From Cycas panzhihuaensis (taxonomy: Eukaryota > Cycadophyta), in contig CM041465.1 in assembly GCA_023213395.1 (NCBI GenBank), positions 228,539,741 to 228,603,740 of the forward strand: 64,000 nt of DNA. The letters are read 5' to 3'. The notes beneath the pieces were generated by a model. That model had not been told where the DNA came from and ran no database searches. It saw nothing but the letters and a program-made list of their open reading frames with translations. The translations under genes and the position numbers were made by a program. Positions within the stretch are counted from its first letter, which is position 1; each line of letters opens with the position of its first letter. Shown one piece after another: positions 42,691 to 52,734 of the stretch.

Positions 42691-43500
42691 CCAAGCTATA
42701 TCTTCATCTCCCAAGCGAAATATTCTTGGGACATTTTGCAGCGGTTTAGGATGCACGACTGCAAAACAGCGCCTACACCTATGGAGAATGGATCTAAGCT
42801 TACCCTCAATGAGGAAGCTGCACCAGCAGATCCCACACTTTACGGACAGTTGATTGGGAGTCTCATTTATCTCACCAACACTCGACCAGATATTTCATTT
42901 GCTGTTGGGATTTGCTCGCGTTACATGTCTCAACCCAATCAGATACACTGGAATGCAGCCAAATGCATACTTAAGTACATCAAAGGCACATTACAGCATG
43001 GCGTTGAGTATGCACATAATGAGAACTTCACTCTGGAAGGGTTCTCGGATTACGATTGGGCGAGTTGCCAAGATAGCGGAGATCAACCTCGGGATCTTGT
43101 TTTTCCCTTGGTTCGTGATTGTTTCGTGGAGTTGCAAGAAGCAACCCAATGTTACCTTGCCCTCCACCGAAGTAGAGTACAAAAGCTGCGATCGGTAGCG
43201 ACTTGTGAGGCTATCTGGCTACGACGGATTCTTGGGGAAATTGGACTTGAACAGGGTCACCCCACCAGGATACATTGCGACAATCAAAGTGTGCTCAAGT
43301 TAGCTAAGATTCCAGTCTTTCATGCACGGACAAAACACATCGAGGTTCACCATCACTTCATCAGAGAGCATGTTCAGAATGGTGAGATCAACCTCCGATC
43401 TGAGACCTCTGAGGAGCGGGCAGACATCTTTACCAAGCCTCTTGGTAGAGAAAAGTTTGTAAAATTCGGAGATGGTCTTGGTGTCCGGCTTAACATTGTA
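42691..43500 (+). pseudogene. C3 RT thumb and RNase H
   Basis: TRPDISFAVGICSRYMSQPN, KCILKYIKGTLQHGVEYAHN, GFSDYDWASCQDS (first RNase H D), then a shift near 43085. The frameshift at TTGGTTCGTGATTG (43109-43122) is shared with C1. IHCDNQSVLKLAKIPVFHAR, HIEVHHHFIREHVQNG and ADIFTKPLGREKF close the polyprotein. The PPT (GATGAGGGGG) lies at 43504-43513. Confidence 0.9.
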
Positions 43501-43513
43501 AGCGATGAGGGGG

Positions 43514-44065
43514 TGTTAAACCTTATGTTTACATGTTAAGATAATGTAATTTTATTTTCATGTAATATGTGTACTTTTTACTTTAGGGGTGACTTATCAC
43601 TTAAGTGATAAAGTTCACATCCACATTCTTTCTAGTGACACAACGTTGTCACTAAAGGGTCAAATGGACCCTCATGCACTTTGCTCACATGAGAGCCCAA
43701 AAGGACGCATGTCCAACATGCAAGGCATGTATCTTGGATGTTTGACACTTGTCAAACATCCAAGGCCTTAGGTCTCTCATTTCACTCTATATAATGAGAC
43801 CTCTCCTCGTTGTCTCATAAGAAAGTTGGAGCTATATTGTTATGCTATCAGTTTGCTAATCAAACTGTTCATTCTTTGGAGGTTGGACCAATTCCAACTC
43901 CACATATTGGGTATGATTTTCTATTGCTCCTTCATTCATGTTTTGTCTCTTTGCTTTCTCTTTACCTTGAGATTATTATACTTGTTTGTATTTCTGCAAC
44001 TAGAACTAGAGTGATCCTAGTTTCTAGATCTTGGGACTGTTGAGGCCATCTAGCCTCTTTTCACA
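43514..44065 (+). repeat. 3' LTR of C3
   Basis: TGTTAAACC...TTTTCACA, followed by GGGAT. Most differences from the 5' LTR are single A/G or C/T changes. Confidence 0.95.
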
Positions 44066-44537
44066 GGGATGGTTAGGGTTTTACAAAAAAATTGCTTCGA
44101 TTTTAAGAGATTTTTCACAAAATCTAAGAAAATTAGTCTTAAATGCTTTGGATCAGTGAAACACAATTGATGCAAGAAGATTTACTCGAAAAGATTCAAG
44201 ATTTTTGAAGAAAAAATTAAGAACAACCTCCAAAGTCACGCAGACTAAAAATTGGCAAAAACAGCCTCAAGAAGTGGTCAGATGATTTCGAGTTAATTGG
44301 AAGCAATGATCCTCGTGCCTTTATGTACATGCTGGCCAAATTTCACTTGATTCTGAGAACTTTAAAAAATTGAGACCGTATAGATTCGTACAACTCCGTA
44401 TATAATCAAATTTGCATTTCTCTTTCTGTTTCTGAAGAGTCCAACTCCTTCTCCTTCAACTAAGAGCTTTAGTTTGATTCTTACTACGACTGAACTCTTC
44501 TTTCATTGGGTCAGGGAGCAATCCTGCTCTAATATGA
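44066..44537 (-). other. Copia-B leader, right part, with PBS
   Basis: It begins with the right GGGAT copy (44066-44070). On the minus strand, TATTAGAGCAGGATTG next to the LTR (about 44522-44537) is a mutated tRNA-Met PBS (usual TGGTATCAGAGC). No ORF. Confidence 0.8.
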
Positions 44538-44764
44538 TGTTAACTTCACTTTTAGAACAAAACCAAAATAGTGATGAAAAGATGACCTGAATTTATGGTG
44601 AGACAATGTCTCCTTAAATATACACGGTTCAATACAACCATTACAAAATGAATTGTAATCGACACTTCAGAACGTGACACATGTTAGGACAATATACAGA
44701 GTTACAAAGAAATGTTTATAACACTACCTTTTCAGTACATAGGATAAAACATTATACACTAACA
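44538..44764 (-). repeat. 5' LTR of Copia-B
   Basis: The plus-strand sequence is TGTTAACTTC...CACTAACA, then ACAAC. It is a short LTR (227 bp) that aligns with 27934-28161 along its length. Confidence 0.93.
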
Positions 44765-45493
44765 ACAACTAGATTGTGCTTAAGGAAAATGAAGGACATT
44801 TATTTAATAAAATGCATTTAGCATGTCAAAGACAAGATGTAGTAATATCTATATTTACTATTAGTGTTTGTTAAACTGTTAAAGTTGAGCAATGAGGGCG
44901 TTGCGCTTAAAATGGATGAAGTTCTATGTTGCCGAAAACTCCAGTTTCCTTAATTACTTCATGCTTTTGAAATTAAAAAATGCAATAGAAGCCTCTCAAA
45001 AATGCTTCCAAGCCATTTCCATTTCCCATAAATGTTTCCTTGATGTTTACAACTAAAAAACACAGTTTTGTTCATGTTTCCAGCTAAAATTTTCCATGGG
45101 TAGTGCCCGTGTGGTAGAACTGACTCATTTACTGTGTACCCTAACTATTAAGTATTAAATCAACATATTTAAAATTAGAAAAATTGAAAATTTTATTTAT
45201 GGCAATTATCTCGTGTTAAATGTTTTATAATGTGTATGCATTTTGATTTTTGGATTCATATATATATATATATATATATCTGTGTGTGTGTGTGGACACA
45301 CACACACACACATATTTATGTTTATAATAATTTTTTTGAAAACCTTAATTTGGTATTTCCACATTTCTAAATTCCTTGAAAGTTGGTGTTAACTTATTTC
45401 CATTTCGTTTTTAGCATTTTACCATTTCCATGTTTATGGTAACATAGGCAAAAATGTAAGAGACCAACATGTTATAAATCATACTGGACTTTT
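44765..45493. other. AT-rich target DNA between Copia-B and G3; no gene seen
   Basis: No domain and no splice-flanked open stretch was found. It contains the microsatellite palindrome at 45258-45313. It is the continuation of 27456-27933 before Copia-B arrived, and perhaps intron sequence. Confidence 0.5.
45258..45313. repeat. (AT)n-(TG)n-(AC)n microsatellite forming a perfect hairpin
   Basis: About 20 bp of alternating AT is followed by CTGTGTGTGTGTGTGG and then ACACACACACACACACATA. The TG and AC arms are reverse complements around a single G, so the strand can fold on itself. The pattern is likely a product of slippage. Confidence 0.9.
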
Positions 45494-46408
45494 TGTTGGA
45501 ACATATTTGGCTCCAGGACACTTGAAACAATTAGGGGACATTTTAAGTACAATGGACAACATTGTTAGTCAAATCTAGTGAAGGACGGTTGTGGAATAGT
45601 TCTAGGATCGCTTTGATGTGTAGGGGACAATTAAAGGGTGCTAGAATGACTCTTTGGATACAGTTCTAATGTAATGTGGGGATGCCTCTGGGATGGCTTC
45701 GACTACAACAGGATGGGTTTGGAATGATGAATGGTTCTTGGGATTGTTCATCGTCAAAAGACTAAAGGACATGAATGTATGACCATATGGATGTACTGAG
45801 CAACATTTAGTTAGTGTTAATTAGGGTTTTGGTCTTATGAAAGGTCAAAAGTCATATTGTAAAAGTTGTACCCTTTTGGGTTTTGGCCAAGTAAAAGAGT
45901 ATAAATAGGTCATTTCTCCCATTGGTTCAATGGCGAGAGCTAAGTAATTAAGTTATATATGGCATATTCTCAAAGGTGAGAGCTGGGTTAGTGAATTATA
46001 TGGCATGTTCTCAAAGGTGAGAGTCGGGTTAATGAATTATATGGCATGTTCTCAAGGGTGAGAGTTGGGTTAATGAATTATATGGCATGTTCTCAAGGTG
46101 AGAGTTGAGTAATTGAGTCATATGGCATGCTCTCAAAGGTTCGAGTCAGACAAAGCAAGTGATATAATGTTTTATTAAGTGATGATAATAAAATATATGA
46201 GTTATGAGGAAATAATTGTGCATCTATGTGATTGATATTGGTTGCTTCTAGTGTGATGATTAATATATTGCACATGTGAGAATGTTGTAATTTGTAACAT
46301 ATGTTGTAAGTGATCTAAGAGCGGCCAATGTCAAGAGGATAAGGAGGACACGGGATGGGTATGCTATTGGGTAGTTTGGGACACTGGTGGGCTGAGTATT
46401 TATCAACA
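45494..46408 (+). repeat. 5' LTR of G3
   Basis: TGTTGGAACA...TTATCAACA, about 915 bp. It contains AGAGTATAAATAGGTC (TATA box near 45898-45906) and, downstream of it, a 41-bp minisatellite with five units. It aligns with 49988-50834 but is clearly diverged, so G3 is an old insertion. Confidence 0.87.
45957..46150. repeat. 41-bp minisatellite, five units, in the G3 5' LTR
   Basis: The unit core TATGGCATGTTCTCAA is followed by GGTGAGAG and a variable TTGGGTTAATGAATTA. Starts of ATGGCAT lie near 45959, 46000, 46041, 46082 and 46122. The 3' LTR has three units (50465-50580), so copy number changed after insertion. Confidence 0.87.
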
Positions 46409-46551
46409 TCGGTTTCGGTGCTAAATTCTTTGAGTAGAAAGAACTTGAGGACTTGGAGACGAGTGAGTGTGCATGTATAAAGATTAGAGGATCCTGGTTG
46501 TTGTCGTGATGGCCATTTTTAACAAAACCATGGTAGCTAGGGGACCTTCTA

Positions 46552-48550
46552 ATGCCACCTGAGAGGCCTTTAGGGAGTGGTGCATTGGAATCTAGTCATT
46601 AGAGGGTAGTATATTGGGCAAAGGAAAGAACACTAAGATAGGTGCACAAGAGGGGTACTCTACCAAGAGGAAAAACTGAAAGAAAAGTTTGATTAGGGTG
46701 GATGGGCAACACCTCAAACAACCATAAGTGAAGAAGGCACTATAGTAGAAGACACTATGTCCAACATATCCAACTTAGAAGAAATTTCAACAATAAGAAA
46801 AGACTTTGATTTGGAATGTAGTCCAAAGAGCATCAGTGGTGAAGAAGAAAAGGTAGAAGGTGGTCCCAAGGCAAATTGGGAAAATTATTTCACACAGCAA
46901 TAGAATTTAGAGAGGGTTCATTTATAACTAAAACACCATTATCAATATAGATACTAGAGTAATTCAAGTAAAGACCCCCAATGTTAACCCATTATTCAAG
47001 GAGAAGGAAGAGACAACACCAGAAGGAGGGTTGTCACCCAAACTCAACAAAGGGAAAACAAGAGCACCAATACCTAGGACACCTCCCAAGATGGCATCCT
47101 TAGGTTGTATTGATGAGAGTGCATTCAACCACTTCAATTTTGATGGATCTACAAATGTTGCAGAACACATGTAACTTCTCAAGAGTCTAATTGAAATATA
47201 AAATATTACAAATGAAAAAGAGATTTAGGGAAGATTTATAGGTACATTAAGGGGAGTACTACTACTATGGTACAAGGGAATAGATGGAAGTAATAATTCT
47301 TGGCAACAAATTTGTGACTCCTTTCTTGAAGGATTTCGAAAACTAAAAAGTAATGAGGTTGTACTACAGGCATTTGGAAAATTAAAATAGTGGCTAGGAG
47401 AGTTAGTGTTGGGTTATCCTAACCACATGTCTAACATAGCAACAAACATCATTAGTATGGATAAACTATTGGATTTCTTGAAAAGTTATTTTGTGAATGG
47501 GCTGTAACCATAATTAAGGAATGCCTTAAAGCAAAGACTTGATAAGTCATTTGCCAAAACAAAGGAATTAGCCTTAAAATTTGAAAAGGAGTTAGATGTA
47601 GAAGATTTCAACACACAATATAATGTTCTAAGAATGTTACATGATGAGATTCATGAGTGGAGAAATGAGAGAGCCTGCAAAGCATAAGCAAAATAAGAGT
47701 TGTCAAGAATCAAAAGATTGAGAGAAGAAGTACCAAGATGTAAACTTTGAGAAAAAAAGAAGGAAGCTATAGAAGACCAACCAAGCAATGGTAGGAGAAT
47801 GACCTAATGCATTGATGCAAGATGCTGTTATATCTGTGAAGAAGACACCCACAACACTAAGGAATGCTGCCTTAACCCCAAAAATAAGGCTGCAAAAGAT
47901 TAAAAAAATGGTCACATTTGTGACATGGACACCCATACTATAAAAGAATGTTTTTGTAATGCAAAAAATGAGAAGAAAGAACAAAAGTGGTGTCACAGAT
48001 GTGACACAGACATGCACACAAGTAAGGACTATTATTATAACCCCAAAGGGAGAAATACTCGAGGCAATGGGTGAGGCAAAAGAGATTCAAGGTCATCATA
48101 TTCGGCTAAAATAATATTTGACCAACAATAGAAGATAGAGCCACTAGGAAGACACATGTTTTGTTTGGAGTTTGGGCATTAGAGGTTAGATTGTCCCTAT
48201 GAAAAAGTCATAGATAATACCATCCATGAATGCAGAAACTGTGGACCATGTAATCACCCTTTGAAAAATTGTTTGCTAAACATGAGATCAAGTAACCTGA
48301 TGTGAGTTGTGGCCAACAGACTCAAAGTCTTGAATCGACAAACAAGAAGCAAATTGGTGGCCAGCCTTAAGAAGGATGGGTTAGATTGCTCAAAACCTAA
48401 GATAGAAACTGATTACTTTGCCCAATTGATGAAGGTACTAGAGGAAGCAGATAAGGAAGTAGAAAAAACCAGCCCACCTTACCTAAACTTGAGGAGAAGC
48501 AAGTGTATTAAAGGAGAGCAACCCCAGGATAAAGTGAGGCTGCTGAAGTA
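46552..48550 (+). pseudogene. G3 gag with three tandem zinc knuckles
   Basis: ATG at 46552 (MPPERP) aligns with the G1 start. The capsid part includes AFNHFNFDGSTNVAEHM, LRGVLLLWYKGIDGSNNSWQ and FLEGFRKLKSNEVV. Knuckles: CYICEEDTHNTKEC (47829-47870), HICDMDTHTIKEC (about 47913-47953) and CHRCDTDMHTSKDY (about 47992-48032), then CRNCGPCNHPLKNC (about 48237-48278), equivalent to the CCHC box of G1. 48309-48551 is an open Lys-rich linker. Many stops. Confidence 0.85.
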
Positions 48551-49184
48551 AGAAAGCCATAGGAAATGAGACCACACAAATCGATGTAGCTAATTTATTT
48601 AACAACATTCCCTTGGAAGACATTATGTAGTTGTTGAAATTATTAGTCTCTATTAGAGTAGCTAAAGTTAACCATTCCATTGTCACAAGTGATCCAATGG
48701 CTAAAAATTGGAGTATTTGAAAGAGCATTTAAGGCTTCAGAAAATATAATGGTAACAAATAACTCGTATGAATGACAGCTCAAGAGTTGTGGAAAATTGC
48801 AACCAGGATTGAACTCTAAAAGGTGGTGGTATAAACTCCTATGTGTACAGTTGGTAGCAAAAAACATATGAAGCACAGACACCAAGTACTAACTGTTATG
48901 ATATGAGAATTATCCTCGATATGAATCATCATATGGACTTTGAAGACATGGATAACACAACTGAGCATTGTTATGAGGGTGATAGCAATGAATATCTGAG
49001 CATAACTAGTAGTGAGGATCTGTATGCTAGTATAGACAAAGTAGAATGCAAAGATGAATATTTTGACGCTAGTGACAACTTTGAGGAAATTTGCTTTAAC
49101 AATAAGAAAAACATCAGAGAAAATGGAGTGCATGATAGCCACAATTCTGCAAGTTGTGGTAGCGAAGGGGAACATTAGTCAAAG
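48551..49184 (+). pseudogene. G3 protease-region remnant and acidic tail
   Basis: LFNNIPLEDIM (48598-48630) matches LFKGLPAEDIP of G1, upstream of the protease. The protease core itself is not readable. 48903-49178 is an open 91-residue acidic stretch (DSNEYLSITSSEDLYASIDK), comparable to the acidic tail that ends gag-pro in G1. It is deleted rather than only mutated. Confidence 0.6.
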
Positions 49185-49459
49185 GACAATGAAAAGAAAC
49201 TAGCAAAGTGGACCACAACAAGGAAATGGCAGAAAATGACATGGCACACTCGACATGATAGGACATTGTATTTCAAAAAGGGTGATCAAGTATAGCAATT
49301 CGACAAGAAATCCCAAACACACAAGGAAAAATTAAAGAGGCACTGGAAAGGATCGTATGTGATTGTAGAGGTGTATAAAAATGGTACTATCTAGTTGAGG
49401 GAATTGGTAGGCCAATTACTGCCTGAAAAGGTTAAGGGCAAGAAACTCAGATCCTACCA
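49185..49459 (+). pseudogene. G3 integrase C-terminal module
   Basis: KKLAKWTTTRKWQKMTWHTR, FKKGDQV, KLKRHWKGSYVIVEVYKNGT and VKGKKLRSYHN match LANWLQHIEKWRQKAW, FSEGDQV, KMRWLGPYIAERIFENG and NGSRLKSYIE of G1. The GPY is replaced by GSY. The rest of pol is missing upstream, which marks the internal deletion. Confidence 0.82.
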
Positions 49460-49987
49460 TAATTAGGGTATACTAAATTTACTAGAGGATCCGATTAGTT
49501 GTACCATAGATGTGTTGCTTGAAATTGTGGGAAATTGAGGTTGTCCTAGTATTAGGAAATTGGTTACGTCTTAATATGTTAAAATAAAAATACAAAAAGA
49601 AATAAAAAAATAGAAAAAACTAACCCATAACTTGACATTAGTCACTTCACAACATTGGAAGAAAAGAAAAAAAAAGGGAAGCCTAAATAAGACAATGAGA
49701 ATGGATAAAGCCCTACAAAAGCCCTAAACAAGGCAATGAGAATAAAAAGTTGAGTGAAATTAGCTTTATCAGAGGATTCCAAGAAGTGTTTCAGAAAATT
49801 TAGGAGGAAATAATGGAAGAATCACGGAAGAAGAATGTGCAATTTAGCGAGCTTAGGAGTAGCTCAAGAAAAGAAGTGGGGGAAGGTGACTCACCACCAA
49901 AAAAGAAAAATTTTGGCAAGACAGTAGTAGGGATTTTGGTGACATTGAGTAAGAATGCTTGAAATATTTTTTGATCCCTCGAATAGA
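49460..49987 (+). other. G3 region between integrase and 3' LTR
   Basis: GGTTGTACCAT-like sequence near 49494 matches G1 after integrase. A 49-codon ORF starts at 49813 (MEESRKKNVQFSELRSSSRK) and ends near 49962. It is Lys/Ser-rich and could be a remnant of the extra ORF, but no alignment to the G1 ORF is evident. The array of G1 is absent. CCTCGAATAGA precedes the LTR. Confidence 0.5.
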
Positions 49988-50834
49988 TGTATGTAGTATA
50001 TCTGGCTCCAAGATGTTTGGAACTGTTAGGGGACATTTCTAAGAATGGTGGATAGCTGCATTCCAGAAGAAAATCTAGTATTCTTAGTGAAATCCAATGA
50101 AGGACGATTATGAAATAGTTCTAGGATGGTTCCAGTACGTAAGGGACAATTGTAGGTTGCATGAATGATTCTCTAGGGACGGTTCTAATGTAACTTAGGG
50201 ACGTCTCAAGGACAATTCTGACTACAATGGGACGATTCTGGAATGGCAAACAATTCTCGAGACTGTTCTGCACCGAAAGACTAAAGGACATGATTGTATG
50301 ACCATATCAAGCAGCATTTACTTATTGTTCATTAGGGTTTTGGTGTTATGAAAGGTCAAAAGTCATGTTGTAAAAGTTCTAACCTTTTTTGTTTTGGCCA
50401 TTTAAATAATATAAATAGATCATTTCTCCCATTGGTTCAATGGTGAGGGACAGGTAATTTAGTCGTATGGCATGTTCTTAAGGGTGAGAACTAAGTTAGT
50501 GAAGTATATGGCATGTTCTCAAGGTGTGAGTGGAGTAATTGAATCATATGGCATGTTCTCAAGGGTGAAAGCCGAATAGAGCAAGTGATGTAATGTTCTA
50601 TTAAGTGATGATAATAAAATATATGAGTTATGAGGAAATAATTGTGCATTGATGTGATTGATATTGGTTGCTTCTAGTGTGATGATTGATATGTTGCATA
50701 TGCGAGAATGTTGTAAATTGTCATATATGTTATAAGCGATCTAAGTGCAATTGATGTCAAGAGGATAAGGAGGACAGAAGACGAGTATGTTATTGGGTAG
50801 TCTCGGGACGTTGGTGAGTCGGGTATTTGTCAAA
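49988..50834 (+). repeat. 3' LTR of G3
   Basis: It starts TGTATGTAGTATATCTGGCT and ends TTGTCAAA (terminal CA eroded). It carries the TATA-like ATATAAATAGATC (50409-50421) and three 41-bp units (50465-50580). Confidence 0.83.
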
Positions 50835-51150
50835 TTTTGAACTAACAATAAGTTAATAGCTAATGGTCATGTGAAGGAACATAAATGATATTTGAATATA
50901 CAAATATGTATGAAATTTTGATGTAGTACTACAAAGATAATATGTTAATATGGTCAATTGAATGTTGTTATTTGAAATGTATTCATCTCTTGTATATTAA
51001 GTGAGTCCAATTCATCAACCCTCATCTATCATAGGGCCATTAACCTTTGACACATTGTCTTTTGTAATGTTTGAATGAAATTAAACAAAGTGTTTATCGT
51101 AGCATTAAAACTCATTTTTAATTAGTTTCTTATGGTGATTGTCTTTGCAG
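50835..51150 (+). other. Presumed intron end upstream of the tandem exons
   Basis: AT-rich, no ORF. It ends TGATTGTCTTTGCAG, a good 3' splice site with a pyrimidine tract, directly before exon B0. The 5' part of this intron is not visible because G3 and, farther left, Copia-B sit there. Confidence 0.55.
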
Positions 51151-51249
51151 GATTTGCTCAAAGCTTGTCTCCCCATGGAAGAACTTGATGAGAAGCGCTC
51201 TAATCCAAGAAGATTGAGAAAGAAACTTGATATATCAATCTCTAAAGAA
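51151..51249 (+). CDS. Exon B0 of the tandem-exon gene
   Basis: Acceptor TCTTTGCAG, donor GAA|GTGAGA. It encodes 33 residues starting DLLKACLPMEELDEK and going on to RSNPRRLRKKLDISISKE. It is the most diverged copy, but the SNPR and ISxE positions align with the B exons. Phase 0 at both ends, no stop. Confidence 0.7.
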
Positions 51250-51392
51250 GTGAGAAGGCATTTTTCAGATATCCCCTTTACCCAAAAATGTTCTTATTTG
51301 TTATAATGCTTGAAGGAAATTGAGTAGTTTTTGTATGAGCATGGTTGAGTATTCATTTTCATGTTGTTTCTTGTGATGGGTTACATTTATCG

Positions 51393-51491
51393 GATTTGGT
51401 TAAGGCCTCTTTTGCAACAGAGGAACCTCTCAAGAAATCCAAGAAATCTAGAAGATCAAGAATGAAGTCTGAAGCAATAGATTCTAAGAAG
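51393..51491 (+). CDS. Exon A1 of the tandem-exon gene (acceptor damaged)
   Basis: It encodes DLVKASFATEEPLKKSKKSR, then RSRMKSEAIDSKK. The position of the acceptor AG reads CG (ACATTTATCG), whereas A2 has TTTGTAG and A3 TATATAG, so A1 is probably skipped or was lost. Skipping keeps the frame because the exon is 99 bp and phase 0. Donor AAG|GCAAGT (GC type). Confidence 0.62.
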
Positions 51492-51627
51492 GCAAGTTGG
51501 CCTTTTAGATGGTTGTTTTACTTGGTGATGCCCTTATTTGTTTAATGTTTGAGAGAACATGAATTTGTTGTTTATGAATGGTAGCATCTTGCTTTTAGAC
51601 AGTTTCTCATGTTGGACTCTACTTCAG

Positions 51628-51726
51628 GATATACGTGAAATCTCTTCCTTATTAGAGACATCTGCTAAGAAGTCCTTTAATTCAAAAAAATCCAAAAAGA
51701 AGCATGGTGAAGCAATTTCTAATGAG
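51628..51726 (+). CDS. Exon B1 of the tandem-exon gene
   Basis: Acceptor CTACTTCAG, donor GAG|GTGAGT (strong). It encodes DIREISSLLETSAKKSFNSK, then KSKKKHGEAISNE. The basic patch KKSKKK could be a nuclear localisation signal. Confidence 0.7.
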
Positions 51727-52014
51727 GTGAGTGAGCTTTCTCTTTTTATCAATTTTACCATTGAAGTTTCTCTTGTGTAGGGAAATTATGAAATGATTTT
51801 TGCAAAAAGTGTGAAACATTATTAAAAAAATTAATCAATTATAGTGTGGTACATTTAGTTGGTAGTCTGGATGAGGCAATATTGGATTTTGCCTTGTTAA
51901 TTAAGGCAAATGTAAACTAACAATTTATGAATTAACATAAATTGAGTAGTTTGTGTATGAGTGTAGTTGAATACCCATTTTCATGTTGTTTCTTGTGATG
52001 GATCACATTTGTAG

Positions 52015-52113
52015 GACTTGGTTCAAGCCTCTTTTGCAATAGAGGAGCCTCTTAAGAAATCCGTTAAATCTAGAAGATCGGAAAAGAAGTTTGATGCAAT
52101 AGACTCTACGCAG
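52015..52113 (+). CDS. Exon A2 of the tandem-exon gene
   Basis: Acceptor CATTTGTAG, donor CAG|GCAAGT (GC type). It encodes DLVQASFAIEEPLKKSVKSR, then RSEKKFDAIDSTQ. It starts 622 bp after A1 and is collinear with it, including the intron flanks. Confidence 0.7.
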
Positions 52114-52249
52114 GCAAGTTAGCCTTTTAGATGGTTATTTTACTTGGCGATGAACTTATTTGTTTAATGTTTGAGAGAACATGAATTTTTTCTTTATGAA
52201 GGTAGCATCTCACTGCTAGGCAGTTTCTTGTGTTGGATTCTACTTTTAG

Positions 52250-52348
52250 GATATGCTCGAAATCTCTTCCTCATTAGAGGTGTGTCCTGAAAAGTCCTCT
52301 AATTCTAGAACATCTAAAAGGAAGCATGGTGAAGCAATTTCCAATGAG
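52250..52348 (+). CDS. Exon B2 of the tandem-exon gene
   Basis: Acceptor CTACTTTTAG, donor GAG|GTAAAT (weaker than in B1 and B3). It encodes DMLEISSSLEVCPEKSSNSR, then TSKRKHGEAISNE. Confidence 0.7.
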
Positions 52349-52635
52349 GTAAATGATGCTTTTCTTCATATTGATTTTGCAATTGAAGTTTCTTGTGTGA
52401 ATAGAAATAATGAAATGAGTTTTGGAAAAAGTGTGAAACATTATTAAAAAATTAATCAATTATGGCATGATGCATTTTGTTGGCATTTTAGGTGAGGCAA
52501 AATTGGATCTTGTTTTGTTAATTAAGGCAAGTGTAAGCTAACGATTTATAAATTAACTCGAATTAAGTAGTTTGTGTATGAGTGTAGTTGAGTACTTGTT
52601 TCATGTTTTTTTCTTGTGATGGATTACATATATAG

Positions 52636-52734
52636 GATCTTGGTCAAACCTCTTTTGCAATAGAGGAACCTCTCAAGAAATCCTTTAAATCCAGAAGATT
52701 AAGAAAGAAGTTTGATGCAATAGATTCTAAGCAG
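52636..52734 (+). CDS. Exon A3 of the tandem-exon gene
   Basis: Acceptor CATATATAG, donor CAG|GCAAGT (GC type). It encodes DLGQTSFAIEEPLKKSFKSR, then RLRKKFDAIDSKQ. The RRLRKK patch also occurs in B0, which hints that A and B types share an ancestor. Confidence 0.7.

Larger units (their letters stand above)
37118..44065 (+). mobile_element. Ty1/copia element C3 (Copia-A), complete with perfect TSD
   Basis: 6.95 kb, with 552-bp LTRs on both ends and the perfect 5-bp duplication GGGAT (37113-37117, 44066-44070). The two LTRs differ by about a dozen substitutions and two 1-bp indels by my count, so it is an old but not ancient insertion. Order: PBS, 1.7-kb leader, gag, protease, integrase, RT, RNase H, PPT. 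All frames are broken. It inserted in the leader of Copia-B. Confidence 0.96.
27934..44764 (-). mobile_element. Ty1/copia element Copia-B (minus strand) hosting two nested Copia-A copies
   Basis: LTRs of 228 and 227 bp (27934-28161, 44538-44764) are flanked by a perfect duplication ACAAC (27929-27933, 44765-44769). On the minus strand: leader, gag, protease, integrase, RT, RNase H. It is split by C2 (30638-35462) and C3 (37118-44065). About 150 bp of integrase are missing at the C2 junction. Confidence 0.93.
45494..50834 (+). mobile_element. Ty3/gypsy element G3, relative of G1 with an internal deletion
   Basis: LTRs 45494-46408 and 49988-50834 surround gag, knuckles, a protease remnant and the integrase C-terminus. 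RT, RNase H, the integrase core and the extra ORF of G1 are absent. PBS (TCGGTTTCGGTGC) and the pre-LTR block (CGAATAGA) match G1. The target duplication is unclear (CTTTT left, TTTTG right). It lies just upstream of the tandem exons and in the same orientation. Confidence 0.88.

Noticed and set aside
45957-46150. Minisatellite as a possible centromere or CRISPR array
   Set aside because: Only five units and confined to both LTRs of G3.
46964-48017. Minus-strand ORFs at 46964-47182 and 47703-48017, and 48483-49175
   Set aside because: Shadows of the Lys/Glu-rich gag of G3.
49813-49962. 49-codon ORF upstream of the G3 3' LTR as a real gene
   Set aside because: Too short and without a homologue in G1; noted only as a possible remnant.
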